Shown here in pieces: positions 45,580 through 57,796 of a DNA stretch of 64,000 nucleotides. Source of the stretch: Clavelina lepadiformis (Eukaryota > Chordata > Ascidiacea > Aplousobranchia > Clavelinidae); the NCBI RefSeq assembly GCF_947623445.1, contig NC_135244.1:4278001-4342000 (forward strand), written 5' to 3'. Below the pieces are notes generated by a model that did no database searches, was not told where the DNA came from, and was given only the letters and a program-made list of their open reading frames with translations. Made by a program: the position numbers and the translations under genes. Numbering within the stretch: position 1 is the first letter of the stretch; every line of letters begins with the position of its first letter.

Positions 45580-45945
45580 TCATTGCTGGAGCCCCGGTTA
45601 CCGAGCTAGCATTTGTGCAAGATCCGATCGTCATTCGTCACACGTTTTTTATTTATTTTTTTTAGTTTTGTGTAGTATTGACAAAAGTTATAACTGTCCA
45701 CCAGGTCCACTGAACAGGAGCAAGTGTCGTTCATGCTTTGCCTAAGGGTATTACAACCATAGTCTATATACTATAACTATATATACCGTAGTCTTAATAT
45801 CTATATTGCTATATAGAGAATATGTTACAATGATAGGCCTATAGCGCCACTGTGTACCAACAACGGAACACTACACGAACTGCGTTTAGTGCGAGGCCAA
45901 CACTCAAATCACCCTCAGTTACCGAGCCGACAAATACCCTGTTAG
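45580..45945. repeat. Unnamed dispersed repeat, copy 2
   Basis: Shares GGTTACCGAGCTAGCA, TGTGCAAG, a T-rich tract, CCTATAGCGC and TTACCGAGCCGAC with 37088-37370 in the same order. A very AT-rich stretch of TATATA motifs (about 45765-45830) lies in the middle of this copy. Confidence 0.55.
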
Positions 45946-46192
45946 TAAACGACATAATAACATATAGTTATAGGATTTTCATGAAAATCCCGGTATTCTA
46001 CTAGGAGTAGGTGAAGGCAAAACGGAAAACTGAACCACATAGGCGCTCATGGCGGCAAGCTGCTAGTGTTACAGGTGACAGGACTGCTTGGGTTACAAAT
46101 TACAATCGTTTTCCCAAAAAAGGCTATAACACTCGTATACCGTACCGTACTTCAAGTCAGTCAAATATTAGGTTATGCTCCTATAGCGTTCA

Positions 46193-49100
46193 ATGGATTC
46201 CATTCTCGAAGACAGAGGTCCTTACACGTGTCCCACATGCAGTGAAGTGTTTCATAAATTCGACACATTCAACGCTCATGTGAAAGGTATGGTAAAGATG
46301 TATGCAAAGAACGTAAATGAAATTTTTCTACGCCCATTCTCCTAAGCTAACCGCCTATCTTTAAGAACGCCCTGCATGGCCTACTTATGATTAAATAGTC
46401 TCTTCCTATGATTTATTCACTGACCATAGTGAAAATGTGGCACCTGAACGCACGAGATTCATCAACATGCACGTTAAAGTTTTTATCTTTTCGCCAATTT
46501 ATGGTAAATAAATAAAAAATGGTTGTTTGAGTGCCAATTTACAATACATAGACAAAGATTTAAGGCTTCAGTGCACACCAAAATTTGCATCTTTGGATGC
46601 ACAATTTCTCATCGAAAGTTGCCATACGTTCCAGTAGGGATTACTGAAACAAATTTCTTGTTTTTGAATGCAAATACGTGCAAATTTTGAACTCGAAAAT
46701 GTATTAATCAGCAAACATCCAATTCTTACAATTTTCGTGCAAAGTTGCTGGTTGCAGATATACAGGAAGGAAAGAAAGTAGTCTGTGTAATACACTATAG
46801 AGCAGGGGCGGGCAACTTCTTCGGTCGGCGGGCCTGATATGAGAAAATGAAGTACTTGGCGGGCCGGATTCATGAATAGTTTGGAATGCAGCTTTGTCTT
46901 ATTAATGTTCATGGTCGAAAATGTTTGCTCACAAATGTATGTAGACCCGAACAGAACAAGTAGATTCATGGCTATTTTTCTCAGGTTGGCAAACTTGGAC
47001 TTATTCAGTAACGCAATACAGGGATTGCGGCAGAATTTGGCCGCAGGCCACATTATCATATCACCGGAAACTGTCTGCGGGCCACTCAAAATCCCATCGC
47101 GGGCCGGATCCGGCCCGCCCCTGCTATAGACATGTTAAACTAGACAAAAAGCTACAGTATTTTTATGTTGGTTATTTTAAGTGACGGGCGTAGCAGGTGA
47201 TGTGTTATTAAATTTCTTTTTTCTCCAGGGAGTTGCAGTGGAGGATCAAAACCTTTTTGCATTGTCTATAAAGGAAAAGATGAAAACTGCAAGAATGCAA
47301 AACATAAAAGACTTAACCTCACAGTGAAGGATTACTTCTATGGATTCAGGAATGGAACAAAAAAGTGCGTACAGGAAGACAAAAATAAAAAATTTAATTA
47401 ACTTATTTGGGCCATAAGAGTCAAAATCTAATTTTTAGTCAAATTAAACTTTTTTCTGATTAAGTCTTTTTCTTAAATTATGTACCAGTACCTCATAAAC
47501 TGTATCAATGCTATTTAATGACTTTGGGTGAAATTGTCGGCTTGGTAGCCAAGTGATAGGAGCGCTGGGTTGGCGATAATGCGGAACAAAGTTATGTGTT
47601 TGATACCCAGTGACATCACTGCTGTAATGCCCTTTGGCAATTTATTAACGAAGCTTGCTCTTGTTCAACGGACCTGATGAACAGTTCTAAATTCGGAAAA
47701 CAAGATATAAATAAATTAACAAAAAAACAAATAAAAAATGTATGGTAACTTGCATCAAGACAAGCTCTGTAATCGAGTCTCGAGCGATAAGGAATCATCA
47801 CCCGGTTTAAGTCTTGCAAAGAATTTCTTCAGTCCGAGGATAAAAATTATCATACAATTCCATACGTATATCGAATGTTGACACTTTTTTTATGAATGTG
47901 TTGCCATTCATACTGCTCAGTTTTTATTGTTTAGCTTTTCCAATAAAAGCACTTGTAATGATATTATTGTATCTTTGAGTTACTCTAGTTTAATTACTGC
48001 CAATTTTGATTTTTCTTATATTGAAGTTTTTGGTTTTATACTTGATTTAGATACAAGAAGGGAATAGTAAAAAGAAAATTTTCCTGTTACAGCTGTGGAA
48101 AAGTCCTCAGGAACAATTTAAGGTTTTTGAATACTATTTGACTATTGACGTTTATATGTTTTTTTAAATAACCTCACTTTATTAATTTTTAGTTAGAGTT
48201 GAAATTAGCTAATACATAAATATTTTTATCTTAAACATGATGTATAAGAAATATATATATAATTTATAGGCCTACTATGTATATATAATATTTATATACA
48301 CTGTATTGTCTTTATAGTTTCTATACTTACCTTTTTTGTCAACGAAATAGATTTATGAGTCACGTACGACATAAAATCGAAAATCAGTGGAAAGAAAACG
48401 ATAACATCAATGATTTTAATATCTGCAATCACTGCTATCGGCATTATGATTCACCCTTTCACTTGCAGTGTCACTTAGAGACTGTGCATTCAACTGTTCC
48501 CGCAGCAAGTACGTTTTCTACCAGTTGTATATTTTTCCGCTGTCTGTTTTTTCTTTTTAACCTTTTAAGAGACTAAGAAAAACAACATACTGAAAAGTGC
48601 ATGGATTTTACTAAATTGTGCCGTACACAGTACTTATGCCCTGGACAAATGGAGTACTTAGAATTTACAATCAAAACAACCTAAAAAAGATAAAATAGAC
48701 TGAAAACAAAAATATATGTGTATGCTGTGTAAATTTTAGTGATTTACATAGCATTCCTGTTGTTTAGAGTGACTGAAATTTAACGTAACATCTGGAGTTG
48801 TACAAGTTTATGTCCCTAAATATGCTATTTATTTTATAGCTCATTTCAAAATTGATTAAGTTTTTTAGAATTCTGTTTTAATAGTGTATAGTTTTCTACT
48901 TTCTCCTTATGGTGCTTCAGAACTATGTCATTAAGTAATTTTGAAGCTGTTTTTTTTGTTTGTATAACATCACATTTTTTTAGCTACTTGTCGATTATGT
49001 GAAGTTAACTACGGTGATGAGGAAATGTTCTTGTCCCACATGAAGGACAAACACAAATATAACGAAATGCCGTATATTTGTAAACTATGTTCATATCGCT

Positions 49101-52100
49101 CTTCTTTTTATTTGGACATCACCAAGCATTTTAGGTAAAATGCGAGATTTAACTTAAGCTTTGTTTCAGGAAGCTCTTAACTTGCTGACTTCTAGAAATG
49201 TATTTGTAGTCTGTTGACTAAATAGTATAATTAGCATATTAAGTAATTACGCACTCACTTCATATTTATTTTTTTCTAGAGAGTGTCATGAAAATACCAG
49301 TTGTTTGCTTTGTCCTTTTTGTCTTGCAATTCATCACACTACAAATTCCTACCTTGCGCATGTCATACAGCACATGGTGACCATTTCAAAAAGCTTTAAT
49401 AGTTTTCAGTTATTTTGTTTTGAAAGTATTTTTACCATTATCTAACATCACCAGAAAAAATCGGTTCGCTGCGCAAGCTGTCGCCTTCAGTTCTTCACTG
49501 CTTTTGACAAACAGGCTCACGTGCGGTCTGATCATAAATCTGTGATGAATGCAACGGATAAAAGAAAATTGCCTAAAAATATTGCTGAATATTCTGTGAG
49601 TTGTGCAGTGTTGCTGTAGCTGGTGGTTTTAGAAATACACCTGAAAAGTTTTTGTTTGAACTCTGTTTTATGATTACGGCTCATTGTCGTTCGGAGGTTA
49701 TTTTAAAAGAGATTCAAAATCTTCTTCAGATTCACGTCAAAGTCTCCCACCATCCACTTTCAACGACCAAAAAGAATATATCTCGACCCCTTGCAATTCC
49801 TAATGCGATCCGGTCTTCATCTGGTAAGTGTTTTGGATTGTTAGACCTGGATGTTATGCTTAACCCTTCAGTTACCTCATGATGACCTCACTTATGGTTA
49901 TTCAATATCCTTCTCTTGTTCATTTCAAGCTCCAAAATATGTAAACAATGGCTGGCAGTTGAGCAATAGATATGACGAGCTTCTGCCAATGGAGTATCGG
50001 GCTTTTGTTCGTGAAGCTAAGGTGTATGTCAAGTATGTAATTTTTGTTACATCATATACCTGTGGGGTTTAATTGTTATAGTAATTGATCGATTATTATC
50101 ATCAGTTATTCTGCGGCTTTTAATTTTCACATTCTTTTAAATTTAAGGATCTGATAGTCTTAAAAGTTGGACCAAGTAGTACGCAGAGGATATGTGATTA
50201 TGTTTATATATTAGCAGTTTACATTACACATGAAATGACTTTTAAATTGATAATGTTTTAATACCAGGTTAGCAGCAGATGGTAGAAAATGCAGTGCCAC
50301 GTATTGCATGGAATGCAAAGAGAATTTGGGAAACATAGCATTAAATTATGATAGACATTATCAGAAAGAATATAAGTGTCGTTTCCAAACCTGCAGCTAC
50401 ACAAGTCGGTGCTATCAAGCTGTAAGACATCATATTTTAAAGTGAGTCTGAAAGTTGTAGCTAAACTCAATCATACTTTTGTGTCCCGATGATATTTAAT
50501 TAAACCAAACTTCGAAGTAGTATCGAATAGTGTGAAGTTCCTGCTATTAATGAGTAATAGTGAGTGAGTAATAAACATATTGTTTATACTTCGCTAAAAA
50601 CTTGCTAAATTGTGATCTTACCACGGTGTAAATGCACTTACATACTATATACATACATACTATATATAAACTTATCTTCTTTAAATTGCAGCATGCATTT
50701 GAAGCCGAACGTTGTCACTGCAGCATCATCTGCTTCGTTGACAACCAGGAATGCCATATCACCGGAGGTTTGTTGAATTTGTTTGTCAAAAATTCATGTT
50801 TTTCATCTTGAGCTTGTAATCATCTGAGATGGGCCAGCTAAGCAAAAGTAGTGTCCAGCTGAATCCAGATGTTTTTTCACAAAGTCTTATATCCTGGTAG
50901 TTTTTTTGAAATGAAATTTATCACCTGTTCATTGCGGTGTGCACAAGACATGTGGCCAATGTAGGGTATCCCCTTATTGAGATAGCCCACTATTATGGCT
51001 GCTATGCATGTTAAAAAAATTTTGGCATGTTGTCTACCACTTACCGGGATCCATCCAGCAGATGCGTAAACGTGTTAGTTTTTTTATGCACACATGTGGT
51101 GTCACAATAAAAGGATACCCAAATCCCGGTTTTGATATATCTGTCTGACTTTGCTTTTAATGACAGTGTAATAGCAGAGTTACAATTTTTTGTGCATGTG
51201 AAATTGCTGTTGTCTGATTCCGTGAACTCTGCAAAGTGACAGTTCTTAATTTCCACTCAAACAAACAAAAGAATCTCTGTTGGATAAGATAAACCTCATC
51301 GCTGCCGAGGAAGTATATTTCGTAGCGAACTAATTTTATGTAAACGAGTTCATGAGTTTAACCAAAACAGATATTTAAATGTATGAAAAAGTTGATAATT
51401 ATATAAGTTATAATTTTGCATCTTAATCTGCTTTGCAAGGGAATGTTTTGTATGTATCAAGTAGGTCAAATCAGTTCAGTGTAGAGTGTTTTTCCAACAA
51501 AAAGTGCAACGCAAGTAAGGTAATATTTTAGCAATATGTACATTCAAATATATTAAAATACAAATTCCATATAATAATATCTCGTAGGCAAAAAACTAGG
51601 CTGAAAGTCAACTAGAACAACATTTTTGGGGTCAGATTTTTTGGCCCATCCACGGTTACTTTTTTTATCTGTCTACTTTATTCTGGTAATCAGTGAAAGG
51701 AAAACTTTGTAAAGATTTGTCATTGAATATGCTGCTGTGTTTTATGTATTATAGTGTAACTAAGTGTGGTTTAAAAATATTGTCTTCACATGCATGTCAC
51801 AAATTTATTTCATAAAATAATGAGTAAATCTCGAAACCACTTCACAAAAACATAAAACCATTAATTGATTGACTGTGATTATGTTTCATAGGTTCCCACT
51901 GCAGAGACATCATCAGCTCCTGACAGAATAACAAGAAAACTGAGGTAAATTTTTTTCTTCGATTTTACATTCTACCTAGCTCTTAACTTTTTAAAGCATG
52001 TGCTATTGTGCTGTTTTTCAAGTTTTGCAAGATTTGAATAGGCGTTCTATCGTATAGTTACTTGTATAACATACATTAAGCAATTAATCTTAAATACATA

Positions 52101-55100
52101 AACTTAACATGAATTCAAACGGAACACATCTTCAATGAAATAGCACTTAAGCAATTAGATGATTTTAGTGCGGGAACGATTCTTTAAAAGTTATTCGACT
52201 GTTAAGAGCATAAAATACAAATGAAGGATGTTTAAACATTATTTTATAATACTTTCAACAAGATGTATGATTAATCTAAGGAAATAGTAACAAGCAATTA
52301 AAAGCTGCACATGCTTATTATTTCAAGATTACACCGATAAATTTATTAATCAATCCCCACAAGTGCAACTTCTGTATTTATGTTGTGATGTTTGAATCCA
52401 GCAGTCATGTAAATAGGCGGCAGCTGCATTGGCGGGCCGTAGTATCGTTTGCCGTCAAACTTCACAGTTGTATCATTTGCTTCTACAGCAACACTTTGCT
52501 TCCTGCTGTTACTTCCGTTAGATATTTGTAGATCATTCTGTTCCAAACCTTTTTCTTTTGTTTCAATCAGTCTCGGTAAATGAATTGAAAAACCTCTTGT
52601 ATTATTATAGTATGATTTTCTTTCATTCATGATATTGAAATTACCAGATGTACTTCCAAATTACTAAATTTTAAAGCTATTGTAAAAAGCTGGGAAACTG
52701 TCTTAGGCCACTTGCTATTAGTCCACTACTCTATCAAGTTTTGACTCATTTTCTACTCTCATTTTTTTACTTACCAATAAAGACCAATAAAGAAGCAACC
52801 TATTATGGTCTTGTAGCAGCTTGTTTCTTACCTATAATGGCATTAATGTTGTTTTTATGTGGCAGTAAATTTTGTGTAAACAGATCCTAGTTTGTTGAGT
52901 TATGATCCACCTACTGGTATGAGACTGAGACTTTTTATGGTGTTTGCTTGTCTTTAAAGTTCCACTTTTGTTAGGACTAGTCTCTTCCGTATCATTTTCA
53001 TTTTTGTGGCTACATAATGTAGCTAATTCTTGAATTGAAGCAGCTACTATTAATTGAAACTGGTTTACACAGTTTACAAATTAAATTTGTTTCCACTTTT
53101 TATTCAGTTTTTCTTCACCTGGGCAACCAACTTCTAAAGCAAACAAGCCTGCAATTGTGAAAACAGAGCCGCCAAGCCCTAAAACAGGAAAAGTTATCGT
53201 TAATACAATGACTCCTAGAAGTGCAAGGAAGTCGATATTTTCCGCATTAAATTTAGTTTCGCCAACTGGTGTTCAGAAGCCAGCAACTCGAAAAAGGACA
53301 ATGGCTGATATCGATTTGCTTTTGCAAAATGCCACAACAAATGTACGACCACTCACACCAAGGTTTGTATTTAAGGAAATCCAATCATTGAAAACTTTTC
53401 ATTCCATTAGAGGAAACACTTAAATACTTTTATTTATTATATACGTTCCGTTTGATGCTAGAATTTATCGATTACATGCTGCAATCAAAGCATCGATACT
53501 GACGCAGAATATACACATTACACATATCATAAGATATTGAAGCAGCATTTCACGGACAGTTGCTTTGTTGCAGCAATGATGTAACCGGGGATATCTCTGG
53601 CAAGCAGCGAAGGAAGCAACTGAAACCACAGAAATTATCTCCAAACCAAGAAGAGAGTAATTCTCCAAGTATGGGCTGAGATCTTGTAATATCATGTCAT
53701 AAAAATAACTCTGAATGTTGTTCTATTCATCAATTCAAAGTGTATTTTTCTGGGTTTATCTTTTTTAATGCTGTGAATTTTAGTATTGAGTTTTTTACTT
53801 TTCTTTTAAGTATTGTTTCGTGATCTTGTCATAGTTGTAACAAGCTAACCAGACTTGAATCAGAGTCAAGTAATTTAGGCATAGCAACTTAAACTGAGTC
53901 AATTATGATACCGATTTTAGTCGAATCAAGTCATTTCTTTTGCACAATAATTAAAACTAGGATCGTTTGAATCCTCTAACTAAGTTACAATTTAAAGCTC
54001 CCAACATATAAACGTCGGGTCAAATTATTCTCGATTTTAAGAGGAGTGCTTTGGCAATATTATGAATAGTTAAAACAGAATTCATCTGCATCAACAAATT
54101 TGATTAATTGTGATACCAGACTGTGACTTGGTCAAGTTGAATTTCTGAAAAAGTGTTGAGAATCTTTGAAGACTTGCTAATAAAATTCGAGTCAGGTCAC
54201 CTAAAAACACGATGCAAGTCATTGACTCGAGTTTTTACAACTCAGGTTTCTGTGTTTTATGATTAAGGAACTTCTATTTGCGCTGTTTTTTTAAAACATC
54301 CTGTCGATTATGTTTTTTCAGAAACAGGATTATTGTCCATTTTTAAACCATGCAATTAAACATGTTAATTAATTAATGCCAAGCAAGACCCACTGATTTT
54401 TGATTGTTAACTCTTTTTGCAGATTCTAAGTCTTTAACTTCAGTTGCTTTGAAAACGACTCAAGATCAGCAGACGTCAGTTACCAGGAGGAAAGTATGGT
54501 CACCTGGAAAGATGGAAAAAACAGCAGTAAAGCGAGCAAAACCAAACCAAACTGAACAAGAGCCTGCTAGCAAGAAGAGCAGACGCACTCAATCAAGGAG
54601 CACTCTTCCGTCCATGATCAATCCTTACCTCTTCTCACCCAACGTCATGAATCAGCAGCTTAAGAAGAATACGAAGGAAACTTCGCCTAAGAAAAAATTT
54701 GTAGTAAAGTTTCCATCCAGAAATGCAAAGCAGAAGAAAGTGTCAGCCAACAGTGAAAAGCTTCTGACGCTGAAACCGAGTAACGCTTTGATTTTGCAAA
54801 AGCTGGGTGCTGCGTCCTCCCCTATAAAAAAACTAAGCGCGACCAACTCTGCTTTTTCCTTGGTTCCTCGGTCCTCGGGAAAGCAGCAAGATTTTGGGTC
54901 AAATGTAATTTTTGCCCAGAACAATCGCGGAAACCTCGTTTTAAGGCCAACTCCTTTGCCAGTATCTCCTACGCAAACGCTAGGTTAGTCGGTGATGAAG
55001 TAATTAATGTTAGTGTTTTTGTTTGTTTCAAATGCTCTAATTATGCTTTGTTTCATGGCCTTACATTTTGATTGCAGAAATGCCATTGCCACCAAAAAAA

Positions 55101-57796
55101 ATAAAGTTTTCCGAAGTTACAAAGAGTAGTTTTGTCGTGTCGTGGACCCCACCCACTGATTGCAGCGTCACGGAGTACAAGCTCATATTTCAAGGTACAA
55201 TCTACTTATTTAGACTCACAGTACTGTATTAAAAGTGGCTCATAGCACATGTGAGCACTACAAATGATTATTTGGGATAGCTGATGATATTTAATAAAAT
55301 TATTCATGTAGGTGCTGGTCTGCCAACTTCACAAACTCTTCCACCAGCACAGACATCAGTTCGTTTGATTGGATTGAAATCGAACACATGCTATGTTGTG
55401 CGACTATGCAGTTATTACAAGAGCATGCATAGTGTGTTTGTGGAAAGTTATCAGCGCACACGTAAGTCAGCTTTATTTTTAAAACTTTGTCAAGCATTAT
55501 TATCGCATATTATTAATATCACTATAATCTAACCATGAATAACTATTATGAATGTAACAGGTATTTTTTCTCAGTCTTTAAGATTTACCGCTAGTTTTAA
55601 CTACAGTCACAATCGTTAACATTCCTTGAATACATTTGATGTTTTCTTATTATCTCAGTCACGCTAAGGGAGAACAAACAGCAGGATAAAGGCGAAAAAA
55701 TTGATGAAGTTATTGTACTTGACGATGAAGATGATGATGTGATGGTTACTGCAGTGATATCGAATAATTCCGTTTCAAATAGACCTAAGAAAAGCAGTCG
55801 AAGTGAGGAGTTGTCTTGCTCAGTAAGCAAAAACGTCCCTGAATTTTCCTCAAAACTACCAGTGGTTTTTGCACCTCCTGAAACCCAGACACCACCCGAG
55901 AGACTCACGTCCGCCGCAAACGTGGTCGGCCCACGTCCAGTAAAGAGCATCTCTCCGCGAACCGATGCCACTGTTAAAACACTGAAAACGATGATAAACC
56001 TTCACGGGACTTCGATAAATCCAGACTTTAGCCCGATTGGTAAAGGCAGCATGACCTTGTCAAACAGTGACAAAAAAGCACTTGTTACGGATAAGGTAAA
56101 AGGTTCTTCAAAAGACGTGGCTGCCACTAGCCAAGATAGAAGTAATTGTGATGTTATAATTAGTGATTGTTCTGAAGCGGAGGAGAACATTAAAGTGCAA
56201 GAATGCACTTCCTTGTCTGCAAACAATGCAGACACAAAAGTAACAGATCCTCATAATGATGTTGTTCTTGTGGAGGTTGAGTTGGCTGATAAGAGCACAA
56301 AAAAGCATGTGCTGACTCCAGCTCCTCCAGAGCTAGGATTGGGCAACGATACTAGAAATAGTAAGAATGAGAAGACCACCGGTGAAAATATTACAACACG
56401 GAGCACCAGCAAAGTTAATTCATCCTCGTCAGACAGAACTGACATTGAAATCATTGACATGGATGATACATTTACGACAACACCGCTTACTGAAGGTGAT
56501 AACGAAACTGCATTGAAACCATTTGTTGTCAGTTTAGAAACCGGTCAGATCAGTCCAAGCATCAAATCTGTTTGTTTTGAACCAAACTTAAAAATGACAA
56601 CATCTGAAACTATGTCAGAAGCACTTGCTAAATCATGTTGTGATTCCAGCGAGAAAGTGGAATCGAAGAACGGCAAAACAGGTGATGAAAGCCAGCAGGC
56701 ACAGAGTGCTGTTGATAACAGTATTGAAACAAAAGCGCCTGATTTTACAATTGATTCTGTAATCGCACACTCAGCTCCAGCCCATGAGAGAAGACAGGAA
56801 GTTCAAAAAAACAACGATGCCATAGCAAACAAAAAGTCTGATGCGATTAATGAAAGCCAGCATGCACAAAGTGTTAGGGACGATGTTATCGAAACAAAAG
56901 CTCCAGAGTTTGCTGTAGATTCTTTTATCACACCTTCAACTTCAGTCCATGTTGAAAGCCAGGGAGCTCAAGAAAACTTTGACCCTAAAGCAAACGAAAC
57001 CGCGGCTTTACCGTCCACTACCGCAATATGTGCAAAACAAGATGAAGATAAAACATCAGCTGAACCCCTCGACGTTACCGCTGAATGTTTTGCTTCAGCT
57101 TTTACAAAACAACCAGATACTGCCAAGATAGATTGTACTCACTTGTCGGATGGAAAATTTCTTCCTGATGACGCAAATATTTCTGAAAATCTTAATTCTG
57201 ATCCAAGTCCAACCACAGTCACATCGACGGATACCGACATATTTGAATCCCCCACTAACAGCATCATCAGCCCCAAGAGTGAAAGCTCAGATAATGCGTC
57301 GTACGTTACCGCAACCGATGAAAGTTTAATTGGTGATCGGAGTCCTCAAGCAGACACAAAAATTGGAAGTGGAGTGTGTGATAATGATCCCTCTAACACC
57401 GAAGATAAAGGCATTTATGCAACTAAGGCAACGGTTATTCTCAACAGAATCAACGTCGACAAATACATAATTCATTCTCCTTTGTCTTTTGATTCTCCTT
57501 CAAGTCCGGATGAGGCGGACAAGGCGACGAAAGTTGAAGAGGACACCGACAAAAATCAGAGCGAGTCCATAAAAGCCACATCACCGTCTCCTACCACAGA
57601 TCAAGATGGTACAACATTCTATGCCGCAGATTTTGTGTCCGACTTTGACCTGGACAAACCCCACGATGTGAAGACGCTCTCATCAACTGCACAGCGTCCC
57701 GTCAGTTCGAATGAGGAAGCTAAAACTTCCGGAGATGATTCGACTTTAACTCTGCAAGATCTCGATGACCTTTTACTTTTTCTCAAAGAAAAATAA
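46193..57796 (+). CDS. ZNF280/POGZ-type zinc-finger protein with FN3 fold and SIM-like motifs, 18 exons, 1554 aa
   Basis: Exons: 46193-46286, 47229-47364, 48051-48122, 48351-48508, 48984-49134, 49280-49376, 49455-49595, 49730-49823, 49930-50032, 50268-50441, 50692-50767, 51892-51944, 53108-53362, 53574-53668, 54423-54983, 55078-55194, 55312-55461, 55659-57796. All phases agree. Probably a nuclear chromatin or transcription regulator. Residues about 10-430 carry a C2HC finger (CPTC...H...C, split by intron 1) and a row of C2H2 fingers in ZNF280/POGZ order: CYSC, CNHC, CRLC, CKLC with YRSS, CPFC, CASC, then a final paired Cys/His block. Next comes a basic Ser/Pro region with VKTEPPSP, a fibronectin type III fold (about 754-843, with VVSWTPPTDC), and a long acidic tail with VIVLDDEDDD, DVIISDCSEAEE and IEIIDMDD, which look like SUMO-interaction motifs. 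No DDE domain, unlike POGZ. The FN3-plus-SIM end recalls ATF7IP (inference). Confidence 0.87.
46803..47123 (-). mobile_element. hAT element remnant with transposase C-terminus
   Basis: Ends are CAGGGGCGGGCAACTTCTTC and the inverted GGCCCGCCCCTG. CTATAGAG and CTATAGAC flank it, matching at 7 of 8 positions. The minus strand from about 47089 encodes the conserved hAT dimerisation region (STYICEQTFSTMNINKTKL), as in host-domesticated and free hAT transposases, but only this tail remains. It lies in intron 1 of the zinc-finger gene, in antisense. Confidence 0.85.
47536..47740 (+). repeat. tRNA-derived SINE-like element
   Basis: TTGGTAGCCAAGTGATAGGA matches a polymerase III A box and TGTTTGATACCC a B box about 45 bases later; the sequence ends in an A-rich tail of AAATAAATTAACAAAAAAAC type. 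It lies in intron 2 of the zinc-finger gene. Confidence 0.6.
52346..52630 (-). CDS. Possible small antisense gene nested in a zinc-finger gene intron, 94 aa
   Basis: An uninterrupted minus-strand frame lies inside the intron between exons ending at 51944 and starting at 53108. The product is hydrophilic; its second half, with RYYGPPMQLPPIYM, is Tyr/Pro-rich. There is no signal peptide, membrane segment or cysteine pattern. The stop codon overlaps a polyadenylation hexamer (TAATAAA), which is unusual for a chance frame. The start context is ordinary, and the ATG may instead lie within a larger exon with an upstream partner I cannot place. I do not recognise the family. Confidence 0.42.
   Translation of the reverse strand: MNERKSYYNNTRGFSIHLPRLIETKEKGLEQNDLQISNGSNSRKQSVAVEANDTTVKFDGKRYYGPPMQLPPIYMTAGFKHHNINTEVALVGID
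53838..54250. repeat. Dispersed ACTCGAGTCA-rich element, copy in the zinc-finger gene intron
   Basis: Begins near AGTTGTAACAAG and ends near TTTTTACAACTCAGG (inverted match), with GACTTGAATCAGAGTCAAG, TCGAATCAAGTC and CATTGACTCGAG inside. It lies between the exons ending at 53668 and starting at 54423. Confidence 0.55.
56687..57005 (+). repeat. In-frame tandem duplication within the acidic tail
   Basis: A unit of 55 codons starting ESQQAQSAVDNSIETKAPDF is followed by a diverged copy starting ESQHAQSVRDDVIETKAPEF; the offset is 165 bases, so frame is kept. The similarity fades towards the end of the second copy (ESQGAQENFDPKANE). Confidence 0.8.

Larger units (their letters stand above)
41713..46192. 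other. Spacer upstream of SLC22 copy B and of the zinc-finger gene
   Basis: It contains the 5' flank of copy B (duplicated to about 42215), a hAT-like element (43823-44574) and a copy of an unnamed repeat (45580-45945). The two genes run in opposite directions, so both promoters should be here. No coding exon is recognised. Confidence 0.5.

Noticed and set aside
46568-47089. 173-codon minus-strand frame as a host gene
   Set aside because: Its recognisable part is a hAT transposase tail bounded by transposon ends; the rest runs into flanking intron.
54652-54924. Antisense 90-codon frame
   Set aside because: Shadow of the coding exon 54423-54983.
55597-55971. Antisense 124-codon frame
   Set aside because: Shadow of the start of the last zinc-finger gene exon; its Ser-run is the complement of the GAT/GAA acidic codons.
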